A stretch of DNA of 64,000 bases from Peribacillus saganii (GTDB taxonomy: Bacteria > Bacillota > Bacilli > Bacillales > DSM-1321), in NCBI RefSeq assembly GCF_003429095.1, contig NZ_QVTE01000012.1, positions 1 through 64,000 of the forward strand, given 5' to 3'. Below, one piece after another: positions 28,408-37,658 of the stretch. Position numbers and translations under genes: made by a program. Within the stretch, counting starts at the first letter, position 1. Each line of letters starts with the position of its first letter. A model generated the notes under the pieces. It saw only the letters and a program-made list of their open reading frames with translations, was not told where the DNA came from and did not search any database.

Positions 28408-29163
28408 CTACGCCCGCAGATGGTAAAGCAAAATTCCTGCTGCTACAGCCACATTTAAAGACTCGCTTCTGCCATGGATCGGAATATATAAATTCATATC
28501 AGTATTGGCAAGCAGTTCCTTGCTTACTCCGCCCCCCTCATTTCCAACGATCAGCGCAAACCTGTCACTTTTGGCAGCCTGATCAAATGATGCAGCATTT
28601 TCTAGTGATGTCCCATATACAGGAATATCTTTTTGTTTCATTTGGCCGATAAAATCCAATAAATCGCCCTTTATTACAGGCAGATGAAAAATACTGCCTT
28701 GCGTTGAACGGATAACCTTGGGGTTATACGGATCGGCACAGCCATTGCCCAAAACAACGGCATCAATGCCCGCAGCATCGGCAGTCCTGATCATTGTACC
28801 TATGTTCCCAGGGTCCTGAACCGCATCAATCAGCAAGAAAGTTTTTCCTTCTATATTATTTATAGACAGAGCCTTCTGTTCACAGATTGCCGCAATTCCC
28901 TGCGGCGATTCAGTATCAGATATGGCTTTCATTACCTCCTCGCTTACATATGTGACCTCTACCCCATTCAGTTGAAACCCAACAGGCAGCTCCGTTCCTT
29001 CAGAAACAATGACCTCCTGAATAATATCCTGTTCCTTCAAGGCTTCCTCCACTAAATGGAACCCTTCAATTAAATATTTACCGCTATTATCCCGTTCTTT
29101 TTTGGAAAGCAGCTTCTTCCACTGCTTTACTGTCGGATTTTTTGCAGATTGGATATATTTCAC
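28408..29163 (-). CDS. ysgA: SpoU/TrmH-family RNA 2'-O-methyltransferase (YsgA)
   Basis: A SPOUT methyltransferase of 251 residues, N-terminal substrate-binding domain followed by the knotted catalytic domain. All three motifs are visible: DPGNIGTMIRTADAAG, LIVGNEGGGVS and IPIHGRSESLNVAVAAGILLY (last one shown in part: GRSESLNVAVAAG). It probably methylates rRNA or tRNA; the target is not known. I use the GTG at 29161-29163, preceded by AAAGGGAG, giving MKYIQSAKNP as in homologues; the open frame extends 20 codons further. Confidence 0.9.
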   Translation of the reverse strand: MKYIQSAKNPTVKQWKKLLSKKERDNSGKYLIEGFHLVEEALKEQDIIQEVIVSEGTELPVGFQLNGVEVTYVSEEVMKAISDTESPQGIAAICEQKALSINNIEGKTFLLIDAVQDPGNIGTMIRTADAAGIDAVVLGNGCADPYNPKVIRSTQGSIFHLPVIKGDLLDFIGQMKQKDIPVYGTSLENAASFDQAAKSDRFALIVGNEGGGVSKELLANTDMNLYIPIHGRSESLNVAVAAGILLYHLRA

Positions 29164-29309
29164 GCTATACGCTCCCTTTATCACTGATTTTCCTATTATA
29201 CCTAATTGGAATACATAATGCACCGCTGCAGGAGAAATAATACCACTATGTTAAAGTCTCCTGACAACAGGGCAGCCGGACTTTAAAATTAGCGTATGGA
29301 GGAAAAATA

Positions 29310-29519
29310 ATGAATTTAAATCTGCGTCATGCTATCATGCAAAATATTTCAGGGAATTCACAGGAAGAATTAAGAGAAACAATTGTAGATGCCATTCAAA
29401 ATGGCGAGGAAAAAATGCTTCCAGGTCTTGGTGTATTATTTGAAGTTATCTGGCAGAACTGCAGCGAACAGGACAGACAGGAAATGGTTCAGGTTTTGGA
29501 GTCCAGCGTTAGGAAATAA
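29310..29519 (+). CDS. sspI: Small acid-soluble spore protein SspI
   Basis: A 69-residue minor SASP of the spore core: [20 protein letters not shown], then [12 protein letters not shown] and the C-terminal MVQVLESS. Expressed in the forespore, normally under sigma-G; I could not identify a convincing sigma-G promoter in the 86 bases upstream. It lies between the methyltransferase and the M42 peptidase, as in B. subtilis. ATG follows GGAGG. Confidence 0.95.
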   Translation: MNLNLRHAIMQNISGNSQEELRETIVDAIQNGEEKMLPGLGVLFEVIWQNCSEQDRQEMVQVLESSVRK

Positions 29520-29564
29520 AGCCTGAAATCCATGCCATAAAAAAGTGAAAGATTTCAATGAAGC

Positions 29565-29602
29565 AAAGACCATGCCAAAAATAAAACGGCATGGTCTTTT
29601 TA
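29565..29602. terminator. Bidirectional terminator between sspI and the M42 peptidase
   Basis: A perfect 12-bp stem (AAAGACCATGCC with GGCATGGTCTTT, loop of 11) followed by TTT on plus; the minus side is also T-containing. Confidence 0.8.
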
Positions 29603-29606
29603 TAAA

Positions 29607-30692
29607 TTATTCAAAAGTTATTTTATCCACTGTTTCACGGTCAAGTTTTTTAATGACTTCAACAATCAGTTTTACTGTGTTTTCAAAATCATCGCGATGA
29701 ATCATGGCTGCGTGGGAGTGAATGTATCGTGTTGCAATCCCGATAGACAAAGCCGGTACGCCTTTTGCAGTAAGATGGATTTGGCCTGAATCAGTACCGC
29801 CTCCTGGAATCACTTCATATTGATAAGGAATACCAAGCTCATCTGCTGTATTAACAATAAAATCTCTTAACCCTTTATGGGAAACCATCGAAGCGTCGTA
29901 TAGTACGATCTGCGGACCAGAACCCATTTTTCCAAGTGCTTCTTTTTCAGAGATTCCCGGTGTGTCCGCAGCGATTCCAGTATCAACAGCAAAAGCAATA
30001 TCAGGCTGGATCTTAAAGGCGGATGTTCTCGCACCGCGAAGGCCGACTTCCTCCTGCACTGTTGCAACCCCATATACTACGTTCGGATGCTTGCTTCCTC
30101 TTAGTCCCTTTAACACATTGATCGCTATTGCACAGCCGATTCGATTATCCCAAGCTTTTGCAAGCAACATTTTATCGTTATTCATCACTGTAAACTCAAA
30201 ATAAGGAACAGCCATATCGCCAGGACGCACTCCCCACTCCTTTGCTTCCTCACGGCTGGACGCCCCAATATCAATAAACATATCCTTAATATCAACAGGC
30301 TTTTTACGAGCATCCGCTGAAAGGATATGAGGCGGCTTGGAGCCAATTATTCCTGTAATATCGCCCTTTTTCGTAACGATGGTTACACGCTGAGCAAGCA
30401 TTACCTGAGACCACCATCCTCCTACTGTCTGAAAACGGACGAAGCCTTTGTCATCGATCTGGGTTATCATAAAACCGATCTCGTCTAAATGACCGGCAAC
30501 CATAATTTTCGGTCCGTCTTCCTTTCCAGTCTTCTTGGCGATTAAACTGCCAAGATTGTCTGTTTCGATTTCGTCTGCAAAAGGAGCTATGTATTTTTTT
30601 ACTACCTCGCGAACTTCGCGTTCATTCCCCGGAATCCCTTTAGCATCGGTCAATTCCTTAAGCATTGTTAGTGTTTCATCGAGCATTGCCAT
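29607..30692 (-). CDS. ysdC: M42-family metallo-aminopeptidase (YsdC)
   Basis: A cytosolic dinuclear-zinc aminopeptidase (glutamyl/TET-like) of 361 residues. Metal ligands and base are visible in [38 protein letters not shown] and the closing [18 protein letters not shown]. Such enzymes form large oligomers and trim peptides. The first ATG is only one base from GGAGGA; the ATG two codons later (30684-30686) has better spacing and may be the true start. Confidence 0.93.
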   Translation of the reverse strand: MAMLDETLTMLKELTDAKGIPGNEREVREVVKKYIAPFADEIETDNLGSLIAKKTGKEDGPKIMVAGHLDEIGFMITQIDDKGFVRFQTVGGWWSQVMLAQRVTIVTKKGDITGIIGSKPPHILSADARKKPVDIKDMFIDIGASSREEAKEWGVRPGDMAVPYFEFTVMNNDKMLLAKAWDNRIGCAIAINVLKGLRGSKHPNVVYGVATVQEEVGLRGARTSAFKIQPDIAFAVDTGIAADTPGISEKEALGKMGSGPQIVLYDASMVSHKGLRDFIVNTADELGIPYQYEVIPGGGTDSGQIHLTAKGVPALSIGIATRYIHSHAAMIHRDDFENTVKLIVEVIKKLDRETVDKITFE

Positions 30693-30754
30693 TCCTCCAG
30701 TTCTGTATTTCTTCCTATTATATTAAACCTTAAGAGCACGTACAAAAAAGAGGA

Positions 30755-31243
30755 TTAATATCCCTGTTCCTGACGTTCAAAATTCACGGCATTTTTTTCC
30801 GTATATGCCCTTTCTATATCATTGCCATCAAATCCAAGCAGCAATCCTAGCTCAAGGTATGCCGCAAACATATCTGAGTATGAAGCTGCGGTTTGTTCAC
30901 CATGGAATAGGTTAATCGCCTGAAAGACCTTCAAAAATTGAGAGGTCAAGTCATGTTCCATTTGCTCAGCAGTGTCAGGGACAACCGACTGGTACTGTTT
31001 CATAATGCCTAATGAGAGAAGAAAATGAATACCGTCAACATATTCTTCAAGCACTTTTTCATCAGGGGAAGCCGGCTTTTTGCTCCAGAATTTAAAGCAG
31101 CGGGTTTCATTTGCCAGTTCGCCTACCTCCACAAGGAGCGCCATAATCTTTTTTTTAGCTAAATCTATATTCTCCAGTCCGTGCTGTTTTTCAATATGCC
31201 TGTCCAAAGCAGCCTGCATTTCAAAAAGCTTGCTAAAATCCAT
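30755..31243 (-). CDS. All-alpha dimeric dUTPase (MazG superfamily)
   Basis: A 162-residue predicted dUTP diphosphatase, which keeps uracil out of DNA and makes dUMP. It has the metal-binding helices of the dimeric (phage/Leishmania-type) family: LLVEVGELANETRCFKFW with E-x-x-E, and KVLEEYVDGIHFLLSLG with E-x-x-D. ATG follows AGGAG. B. subtilis uses trimeric dUTPases instead. Substrate could be another pyrimidine triphosphate. Confidence 0.85.
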   Translation of the reverse strand: MDFSKLFEMQAALDRHIEKQHGLENIDLAKKKIMALLVEVGELANETRCFKFWSKKPASPDEKVLEEYVDGIHFLLSLGIMKQYQSVVPDTAEQMEHDLTSQFLKVFQAINLFHGEQTAASYSDMFAAYLELGLLLGFDGNDIERAYTEKNAVNFERQEQGY

Positions 31244-31321
31244 TTGTTTTCTCCTAACATCTATTTTTATGAAAAATTATATCAAATAAAGGGAACCTTT
31301 TCGAATTACTTTCGTATATAA

Positions 31322-31468
31322 GAAAAGCACAGCCGCCCTGGTAGAAGGAACATCGTGTGCAGAGGAAGAAGGCTAAGTTCGCGACGTTGGCACTAGTACG
31401 TCGTGTGCGTCGGGGCTTTATTTTCCTACGGAAAAAAGTTCTGGGCGTTGGAGCTAGACATCTGTACT
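31322..31468 (+). repeat. Dispersed structured repeat, copy 4
   Basis: Contains GGCACTAGTACGTCGTGTG, GTCGGGGCTTTATTTTCCTACGG and ends GGGCGTTGGAGCTAGAC ATCTGTACT. It lies in the divergent gap between the dUTPase gene and ysdB. It lacks the CATAAG hairpin of copies 3 and 5, so at least two subtypes exist. Confidence 0.85.
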
Positions 31469-31531
31469 AGCTAAATAAGTCATACTTTCTCGTAAAAATA
31501 ACAATCTCTGTTTTCATTAGGAGGATAACCG

Positions 31532-31912
31532 ATGCTTCTGCTAATCCGATTATTATTATTCGCCGTTATTATTTTCATAATCTATTCGGCAATCAAATAT
31601 GTTATCAATCCAAAACGAAAGCTGGAATTGGCTCACGAGCAAAAAAGCTTTTACTTTCTGGATGATGCCAATAATGTCCGAAAAAATTTCCTGCTTACCT
31701 ACAACGGGGTGCTATTCGAAGGAGAAAAATATCTAGGCACGACTGATAATGCATTTGAAGTTGTTTCCATTTTTATCTGGCCTAAAACCGTCACTGAGCT
31801 TCAGGGATTACAAAGGGATGATTTTATCTGGATTGAAGGCGTTATTAAGGAGAAATACCCCCATGCAGCCATTGATTGGAAAAGTCCGGTTAAGGAGTTT
31901 TTGAAAAACTAA
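31532..31912 (+). CDS. ysdB: YsdB-family membrane-anchored protein
   Basis: A 126-residue protein with an N-terminal transmembrane helix (LLLIRLLLFAVIIFIIYSAI) and a cytoplasmic tail containing FLLTYNGVLFEGEKYLGTTD and FIWPKTVTELQG. The B. subtilis homologue is reported as a sigma-W-regulated protein; its function is unclear and no sigma-W promoter was confirmed here. ATG follows GGAGG. Confidence 0.85.
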   Translation: MLLLIRLLLFAVIIFIIYSAIKYVINPKRKLELAHEQKSFYFLDDANNVRKNFLLTYNGVLFEGEKYLGTTDNAFEVVSIFIWPKTVTELQGLQRDDFIWIEGVIKEKYPHAAIDWKSPVKEFLKN

Positions 31913-31930
31913 TTTAGGATTTATCTCGAA

Positions 31931-31964
31931 AAAAGCAAAGCTGGGTCATCAACTTTGCTTTTTT
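31931..31964. terminator. Bidirectional terminator between ysdB and ysdA
   Basis: A perfect 10-bp stem (AAAAGCAAAG with CTTTGCTTTT, loop of 12) with T-runs on both strands. Confidence 0.85.
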
Positions 31965-31991
31965 CATGCTCTTATTCTTTCCTCTCCAAAG

Positions 31992-32258
31992 CTACCGATT
32001 AATAAGCCAGACAAAAATTACAGCCTGGACAAACAGCAGCAATGGCATCCCGCCTGTAAAGGAGCTGTGCTTTGTTTTATGCCGAAATTGATACATGCCT
32101 GCCAGTGCACCCGGAGTCCCGCCCGCTATAGCCAATATCCATAGCGTCCTTTCACTGATCCGATATGCCCCTTTTCTGGCCCTGCTTTTATCAATCCCCA
32201 TGCTTGCAAAAGCTGCCACATTTATTACTATAAGATACAGAGAAACAATGTTCTGCAA
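31992..32258 (-). CDS. ysdA: DUF1294 membrane protein (YsdA)
   Basis: An 88-residue membrane protein with segments YLIVINVAAFASMGIDKSRA, TLWILAIAGGTPGALAGMYQ and LLLFVQAVIFVWLI. The DUF1294 hallmark is MGIDKSRARKGAYRISE. Function unknown. I choose the TTG at 32256-32258, eight bases after GGAGGGG. The open frame extends to 32303, but that part lies inside the rplT terminator. Confidence 0.8.
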   Translation of the reverse strand: MQNIVSLYLIVINVAAFASMGIDKSRARKGAYRISERTLWILAIAGGTPGALAGMYQFRHKTKHSSFTGGMPLLLFVQAVIFVWLINR

Positions 32259-32291
32259 TAAACTTTCCCCTCCTGTTTCAACATCTAATAT

Positions 32292-32324
32292 GTAAAAAGC
32301 CATTCTCTGCGAAGGAGAATGGCT
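32292..32324 (-). terminator. Terminator of infC-rpmI-rplT
   Basis: On minus a perfect 10-bp stem (AGCCATTCTC with GAGAATGGCT, loop of 7) followed by TTTTTAC, 19 bases after the rplT stop. Confidence 0.9.
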
Positions 32325-32342
32325 AAGTCAGATCATTAGATC

Positions 32343-32702
32343 TTATTTATCAAACTGTTGCTTTGCAGCAGTTGCCAATTGAGCAAATGCCTGCTCATCA
32401 GAAACCGCAAGTTCAGCTAACATTTTACGGTTAACTTCGATACCTGCAAGCTTCAAGCCATGCATTAAACGGCTGTAAGAAAGACCATTCATGCGTGCAG
32501 CTGCATTGATACGTGCGATCCAAAGTTTGCGGAAGTCGCGCTTTTTCTGGCGACGGTCGCGGAATGCATACATTAAGGATTTCATTACTTGTTGGTTAGC
32601 TACTTTGAATAAAATGTGTTTCGCACCATAGTATCCTTTAGCTAATTTTATTACTTTTTTACGACGTTTGCGAGTAACAGTACCGCCTTTTACACGTGGC
32701 AT
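32343..32702 (-). CDS. rplT: 50S ribosomal protein L20
   Basis: A 119-residue primary 23S rRNA-binding and assembly protein. The N-terminal basic extension ([20 protein letters not shown]) and [19 protein letters not shown] are typical. In B. subtilis L20 also represses its own operon by binding the infC leader. Third gene of the infC-rpmI-rplT operon. Confidence 0.98.
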   Translation of the reverse strand: MPRVKGGTVTRKRRKKVIKLAKGYYGAKHILFKVANQQVMKSLMYAFRDRRQKKRDFRKLWIARINAAARMNGLSYSRLMHGLKLAGIEVNRKMLAELAVSDEQAFAQLATAAKQQFDK

Positions 32703-32737
32703 GTTATTTCCCTCCTATTTAAATCGATAGCCGATTA

Positions 32738-32938
32738 TTACTTGATATTGTCTAACATGTGACGAATGCGTTTGAAGTCACCTTTGCTTACAAGGCTTGC
32801 TTTGCGAAGCTTACGCTTAGCTTTTGTAGACTTGTTAGCGAATAAGTGGCTTGTGTAAGCGTGTGAACGCTTAAGCTTGCCAGATCCAGTTTTCTTGAAA
32901 CGCTTTGCGGATCCGCGGTGAGTTTTCATTTTAGGCAT
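32738..32938 (-). CDS. rpmI: 50S ribosomal protein L35
   Basis: A 66-residue, strongly basic protein of the large subunit: [20 protein letters not shown] and the closing [13 protein letters not shown]. It sits between infC (22 bases) and rplT (35 bases), the universal order. Confidence 0.98.
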   Translation of the reverse strand: MPKMKTHRGSAKRFKKTGSGKLKRSHAYTSHLFANKSTKAKRKLRKASLVSKGDFKRIRHMLDNIK

Positions 32939-32960
32939 AAGGTATTCCTCCTCATTACAA

Positions 32961-33479
32961 TTACTTTTCGTTTTTCGGTGCTAAAATTAAGAACATGCTG
33001 CGTCCATCCATTTTTGGATGTGTTTCAATTGTTGCTACTTCTTTACACGCTGCAGAGAACCGGTCCAATACGCGTTGGCCAATTTCTTTGTGCGTGATTG
33101 CACGTCCTTTAAAACGGATAGAAGCTTTCACTTTATCGCCTTTTTCAAGGAATTTAATTGCATTGCGAAGCTTAGTATTGAAATCATGTTCGTCAATAGT
33201 CGGGCTCAGACGAACCTCTTTCAAAGTAATGATCTTTTGATTTTTGCGTGCTTCTTTGTCTTTCTTTTGCTGCTCGAAGCGGAATTTTCCGTAGTCCATG
33301 ATACGGGCTACCGGAGGCTTTGCATTCGCAGCAACTACAACTAGATCAAGATTTGCACGAGCGGCTATTTCCAGTGCTTCGAATTTCGTTTTAATTCCCA
33401 GCTGTTCGCCGTTTTGGTCAATTAGACGAAGTTCGCGGGCGCGGATGCCCTCGTTTACCATCATGTCTTGTTTACTAAT
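32961..33479 (-). CDS. infC: Translation initiation factor IF-3
   Basis: Binds the 30S subunit and checks start-codon pairing. The 172-residue protein has the N domain ([20 protein letters not shown]), the basic linker ([15 protein letters not shown]) and the C domain ([20 protein letters not shown]). The start is the rare codon ATT at 33477-33479, seven bases after GGAGGTG. An AUU start is the conserved feature through which IF-3 restrains its own synthesis. The open frame extends upstream to 33527 without support. Confidence 0.97.
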   Translation of the reverse strand: MSKQDMMVNEGIRARELRLIDQNGEQLGIKTKFEALEIAARANLDLVVVAANAKPPVARIMDYGKFRFEQQKKDKEARKNQKIITLKEVRLSPTIDEHDFNTKLRNAIKFLEKGDKVKASIRFKGRAITHKEIGQRVLDRFSAACKEVATIETHPKMDGRSMFLILAPKNEK

Positions 33480-33556
33480 AGTTAGCCACCTCCAAGGATA
33501 TTTAGTGAATACAAGTTTAGTTATCATGATTTGTACTTGTTAACAAGCAATAAAAA

Positions 33557-33584
33557 AGTGTGGGTGCCAGAGAACACCCACACT
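33557..33584 (-). terminator. Leader terminator of infC (L20 leader attenuator)
   Basis: On minus a perfect 10-bp stem (AGTGTGGGTG with CACCCACACT, loop of 8) followed by six T residues, about 75 bases before the infC start. Confidence 0.88.
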
Positions 33585-33705
33585 GATAGATTAAAAAGGA
33601 TAAATCCAAATTATCAAATCATGAACCTGTTAACTGCAAAGATGCGTCAATCAGGTGAGAAGCGGGTGCCTCTTCTTTTCCTCAAACACGTATTCAATTC
33701 ACCTT
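33557..33705 (-). ncRNA. L20 leader of the infC-rpmI-rplT operon
   Basis: The position, the terminator and the long leader after the promoter fit the Firmicute L20 leader, in which L20 binding favours the terminator. The leader contains GAGGCACCCGCTTC, complementary in part to GGGTG of the terminator stem, giving an antiterminator-like alternative. I inferred the identity from position and folding. Confidence 0.7.
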
Positions 33706-33709
33706 AGAA

Positions 33710-33739
33710 AATATATCATAAACACAGATGATCTGTCAA
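33710..33739 (-). promoter_or_regulatory. Sigma-A promoter of infC operon
   Basis: On minus TTGACA (33734-33739), 18-base spacer, TATATT (33710-33715). Confidence 0.75.
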
Positions 33740-33884
33740 CTCACTTGTTTTTCACAACAGAGATTATCTTATCAAATGAAGCTGCTTTTTGCAATACGTT
33801 TTGTTATTTTTTTTGAATGAATGTTTCACAAAGGACAAAGCAAGCCTAAAAACATCTGAATATTTGAGTGCCATGATACTCTGC

Positions 33885-33992
33885 AGCTAAACCAGGAAGC
33901 TTGCAATATAATATTCGTCAGCATACGTTCCATCTATAAAAAGTGAGTCCTTTTTCGTGCACATCATCGGGAACTGCTTTTCTGATATGCAT
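33885..33992 (-). pseudogene. Possible remnant of a GNAT acetyltransferase
   Basis: In the 672-base gap between infC and thrS the minus strand reads MHIRKAVPDDV, a typical GNAT amino terminus, from the ATG at 33990-33992. About 15 codons on, in another frame, it reads IDGTYADEYYIASFLV, like the GNAT strand that precedes the acetyl-CoA site. The rest is missing. This is a suggestion from residue patterns only; the remaining gap shows nothing. Confidence 0.3.
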
Positions 33993-34111
33993 TATTCCAC
34001 CCACCACATTAGCAAGACCCGGTTCAATAATATTATTGGATTTTTGTCTTAGGTATTTTTTTAATTAAAAATTCGACCAAAGTATAGCTTTATTCTAAAA
34101 TTAGCCATTTT

Positions 34112-34143
34112 CAAAAGGAGGCACCCGCTTTACGGGTGCCTCC
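34112..34143 (-). terminator. Terminator of thrS
   Basis: On minus a perfect 11-bp stem (GGAGGCACCCG with CGGGTGCCTCC, loop of 5) followed by TTTTG, eight bases after the thrS stop. Confidence 0.9.
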
Positions 34144-34151
34144 CAAAGATA

Positions 34152-36083
34152 TTACTGTCTTACTTCTGCTTTTACCGAATTGATAAAGTCTTCAAATGCA
34201 ACAGTTTCGGATTTCTGTTCGCCGTATTTGCGGACATTAACACTTCCCTCGCTGCTTTCGTTATCGCCGACAACGAGCATGTAAGGGATTTTTTGCATTT
34301 GTGCTTCCCTGATTTTATAGCCAATTTTCTCATCGCGGCCGTCAAGATCAACACGGAAGCCTTCCGCCTGAAGTTTTTCCTGAACTTCCTTCGCATAGTC
34401 AAGATGGGCTTCAGGAGAGACTGGAATCACTTGTACCTGGACTGGTGCAAGCCATGTTGGGAATGCCCCTTTATATTCCTCAATAAGGAAGGCAACAAAG
34501 CGTTCCATTGTTGATACAACGCCACGGTGGATAACGACCGGGCGATGTTGCTTTCCATCTTCACCAACATAGTTTAAGTCGAAGCGTTCAGGCAGTAAGA
34601 AATCGAGCTGAACTGTGGAAAGGGTTTCGTCTTTTCCTAATGCAGTTCGGACCTGGACATCAAGCTTAGGACCATAGAACGCTGCTTCGCCTTCTGCCTC
34701 GAAATAATCAAGGCCGAGATCGTCCATTGCTTCTTTCAGCATGCCCTGTGCCTTTTCCCACATTGCGTCATCATTGAAGTACTTCTCTGTGTCCTGAGGA
34801 TCCCGGTAAGAAAGACGGAATGTATAATCATTGATGTTAAAATCTTTATAAACAGCAAGGACTAGGTTCACAACGCGTTTGAATTCATCCTTGATCTGGT
34901 CTGGACGGACAAAGATATGTGCATCGTTCAGCGTCATCCCGCGTACGCGCTGAAGCCCGGAAAGTGCACCTGACATTTCATATCGATGCATAGTGCCAAG
35001 CTCCGCAATCCGAATCGGCAGCTCTCGATAGCTGTGAATGCTGTTTTTATAGATCATCATATGATGCGGGCAGTTCATAGGACGCAGAACAAGCTGTTCA
35101 TTATCCATGTCCATTACAGGGAACATATCTTCCTGATAGTGCTCCCAGTGTCCGGACGTTTTGTATAAATCTACGCTTCCCATAACTGGTGTATAAACAT
35201 GGTTATAGCCAAGGCGCTCTTCTTTATCGACAATATACCGTTCAATAACGCGTCGAATTGTAGCACCTTTCGGAAGCCATAGTGGCAATCCCTGGCCAAC
35301 CAATTGCGAGCTTGTAAACAAGCTTAGTTCTTTTCCGATTTTACGGTGGTCGCGTTCCTTCGCTTCCTCAAGCAAACGCAGATGTTCTTCAAGATCTTCT
35401 TTCTTAAAGAAAGCAGTTCCATAAATGCGCTGAAGCATTTTATTTTTGCTGTCGCCTCTCCAATAAGCACCCGCAATGCTCATCAATTTAAACTCTTTGA
35501 TTTTGCCTGTTGAAGGGACATGGACACCGCGGCAAAGGTCAAAAAATTCGCCCTGCTCATAGATTGTTACCTGTTGTTCTGCGGGAATGGCCTCAATCAG
35601 CTCAAGTTTGTACTCATCGCCAATTTCCTTGAACCGGTTTACCGCTTCATCACGGCTTACTTCTACTCGGACAACCTCAAGATTTTCGTTGATGATTTTC
35701 TTCATTTCTTTTTCGATCTTTGGCAGGTCTTCCGGAGTCAATGATTCCTCAAGATCAACATCATAATAGAATCCACCTTCGATAACCGGTCCTACACCAA
35801 ATTTTGCGTTCTTGTACAAACGCTTGATAGCCTGAGCCATTAAGTGTGCTGAACTGTGGCGGAGGATTTCTAATGCTTCGCCGCTGTCCTGAGTGATAAT
35901 TTCAATGGAACCGTCCTCATCTATTGGACGTTTTAAATCATATTGCTGACCGTTAAACTTGCCTGCAATTGACTTCTTCTTCAGCCCTGGGCTGATGGAG
36001 GCCGCAACCTCTTCAGTTGACGTACCCCTGGCAAACTCCTTAACCGCTCCATCTGGAAAAGAAAGCTTAATCATTTCAGACAT
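34152..36083 (-). CDS. thrS: Threonyl-tRNA synthetase
   Basis: Charges tRNA-Thr. The 643-residue protein has the N-terminal TGS domain, the editing domain with [15 protein letters not shown] and the HxxxH plus later Cys/His zinc-like site, the class-II core ([12 protein letters not shown] with the zinc Cys, [20 protein letters not shown] in parts, [11 protein letters not shown]) and the C-terminal anticodon domain. ATG follows AAAAGGAGTG. Controlled by the T-box upstream. Confidence 0.98.
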   Translation of the reverse strand: MSEMIKLSFPDGAVKEFARGTSTEEVAASISPGLKKKSIAGKFNGQQYDLKRPIDEDGSIEIITQDSGEALEILRHSSAHLMAQAIKRLYKNAKFGVGPVIEGGFYYDVDLEESLTPEDLPKIEKEMKKIINENLEVVRVEVSRDEAVNRFKEIGDEYKLELIEAIPAEQQVTIYEQGEFFDLCRGVHVPSTGKIKEFKLMSIAGAYWRGDSKNKMLQRIYGTAFFKKEDLEEHLRLLEEAKERDHRKIGKELSLFTSSQLVGQGLPLWLPKGATIRRVIERYIVDKEERLGYNHVYTPVMGSVDLYKTSGHWEHYQEDMFPVMDMDNEQLVLRPMNCPHHMMIYKNSIHSYRELPIRIAELGTMHRYEMSGALSGLQRVRGMTLNDAHIFVRPDQIKDEFKRVVNLVLAVYKDFNINDYTFRLSYRDPQDTEKYFNDDAMWEKAQGMLKEAMDDLGLDYFEAEGEAAFYGPKLDVQVRTALGKDETLSTVQLDFLLPERFDLNYVGEDGKQHRPVVIHRGVVSTMERFVAFLIEEYKGAFPTWLAPVQVQVIPVSPEAHLDYAKEVQEKLQAEGFRVDLDGRDEKIGYKIREAQMQKIPYMLVVGDNESSEGSVNVRKYGEQKSETVAFEDFINSVKAEVRQ

Positions 36084-36150
36084 ACAGTGCCACTCCTTTT
36101 AGTTTATTTTAGAATGTGATTTTTGCAGGGGCCAGGCTTCTTAAAAATGC

Positions 36151-36190
36151 AAAAAAGCCCGCCCCTGTTAAAAAAACAGGGACGAGCTTA
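36151..36190 (-). terminator. T-box attenuator terminator of thrS
   Basis: On minus AAGCTCGTCCCTGTT pairs with AACAGGGGCGGGCTT around a T-rich loop, followed by TTTTGC. Confidence 0.8.
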
Positions 36191-36400
36191 GTAATCAAAA
36201 TGATTGCAACCCGCGGTTCCACCCTCGTTTCACCTGCTAACGCAGATGACACTCGACGCTTATAACGGAAGCTCCCGCCGGCCAATACTCGAAAAACTTT
36301 CCTGGCCGAAGTTTAAAGGCGGTAAGTACTCTACCCGTGTTAGGAAGTTTGCAGCCTAGCCTTCCCTCTCTGAAAACCGTGCATAGAATACCCATATCCT
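36151..36400 (-). ncRNA. T-box leader sensing tRNA-Thr
   Basis: On minus the core GAGGGTGGAACCGCGGG (36209-36226) precedes the terminator, and a long structured leader precedes the core. GTAGAGTACTTACCGCC near 36323-36340 offers ACT or ACC threonine codons for the specifier loop. Identity as a threonine sensor rests on the position before thrS. Confidence 0.93.
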
Positions 36401-36443
36401 CATCATAACTTTTAAAAATGATATGTTGTATAGTATGTAGGAA

Positions 36444-36472
36444 ATTATAATTTGTTATGTAATGAAAATCAA
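36444..36472 (-). promoter_or_regulatory. Sigma-A promoter of the thrS T-box transcript
   Basis: On minus TTGATT (36467-36472), 17-base spacer, TATAAT (36444-36449). Confidence 0.75.
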
Positions 36473-36545
36473 GAGCTATTTGTTGAAAAAAGTTATTCAG
36501 GCTACAGAAAGCTTTTTACGAGCAGCCCTGCGGCTTTGGACCGGA

Positions 36546-37379
36546 TCAGCTGCGCTTGAAAGCCGCAGTCGGGCGAATAATTGTTCTTTCTTCAAATATT
36601 CGGGTGATGGTTTGGATCAGCCCATCCTCCGCTTCATCGGTGTACAAATGAAGGTTCCGGGGTGCTATTGAAAGCAATGGGGCCAACGCTGTAGAGTCGA
36701 CATATATAGGATTATCAGCAAGCAGCTTCCTATCAATCAACTTATAAATTTCCTGCTTTCCCAGCTTTCTAAGCTCCCCATCGTAAAAGTGAAAGCCGTC
36801 ATTGTGAAGCAAATGGACATTATCCATTTTCGGTTTTCGTTCACGAAGGAAATCGCGGAGTGCAGCAATAAAGCTTTGATAATCCTGCTCTAGCTTATAC
36901 TCGTCTATCGCTAATTCCACATACTCGAGAAGTGAATCATAAAATGACTTTAGCCGGAACGTTGCAAATGAATCAAAGGAAAACGAAACCTTGTCGGTAA
37001 GAAACGTTTTCAGACCTTCCTGGATGATCTCTCGCTCCTTATTAAATGCAGTTACCTTTTTTTCATGCTGCTCTCCTTCAATAATCGAACAGGCTATTTC
37101 AACAATGCTATCTATCTCCTCCTGTTCCCGGAAGTAAAACCGTTGCCTGACAATCGATTCAAGTACACTTAAGAGCTTATCCTCAAGCAGGAATGTGTAA
37201 AACACATCACTTAATAATGCGAGCATTTTTTTCATATACTTTTGTTTAATGTGAAGCAGCAGTCCCCGTTCTGGCTGAAATTGTATATATGGATTCAGTT
37301 CTGTCCCCAAAGGGTGGACAGATACGTATTCGAGCAGCTTTAACGCTTCAGTTTCAGTTTGAAAATGAATATGCACCAA
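36546..37379 (-). CDS. ytxC: Sporulation-associated protein YtxC
   Basis: A 277-residue protein of the YtxC family, annotated in databases as a putative sporulation protein. It has no membrane segment; recognisable segments are HLLHNDGFHFYDGELRKLG and the RIFEERTIIRPT end. Function unknown. The first start is TTG six bases after AGGGGG, with GTG as the next codon. In B. subtilis ytxB lies between dnaI and ytxC; here it is absent. Confidence 0.8.
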   Translation of the reverse strand: MVHIHFQTETEALKLLEYVSVHPLGTELNPYIQFQPERGLLLHIKQKYMKKMLALLSDVFYTFLLEDKLLSVLESIVRQRFYFREQEEIDSIVEIACSIIEGEQHEKKVTAFNKEREIIQEGLKTFLTDKVSFSFDSFATFRLKSFYDSLLEYVELAIDEYKLEQDYQSFIAALRDFLRERKPKMDNVHLLHNDGFHFYDGELRKLGKQEIYKLIDRKLLADNPIYVDSTALAPLLSIAPRNLHLYTDEAEDGLIQTITRIFEERTIIRPTAAFKRS

Positions 37380-37513
37380 CCAATACCCCCTAACCCTTAT
37401 CCTGCTTATATGTATATGGGATAAGCTTGCTTTTTAGAAGCAAGTTAGAGAGGATTGGACCGGAAAAACAGAAAGCCAGCTGCAAAATGGGCAACTGGCA
37501 TAACATATTTCTT

Positions 37514-37633
37514 CTATCGAACAAATTGTTTTTGTTCCGGATAAGCAATACTCATTTTTGGACAAATAGTCCTCAATTCCTCTTCATTATGTCCTTCTAC
37601 ATTTAATTTCGCTAAAGAACAATCCTCTTCGAT
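37514..37633 (-). other. Short open stretch that looks coding but lacks a start
   Basis: Between dnaI and ytxC the minus strand reads IEEDCSLAKLNVEGHNEEEL then RTICPKMSIAYPEQKQFVR before a stop. The residue composition is protein-like, but no ATG, GTG or TTG with a ribosome binding site opens it, and a stop lies just upstream. It may be a gene remnant or an unusual small gene; I do not recognise it. Confidence 0.25.
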
Positions 37634-37658
37634 CTAATGAACTTTTTGAGATTTGTTT

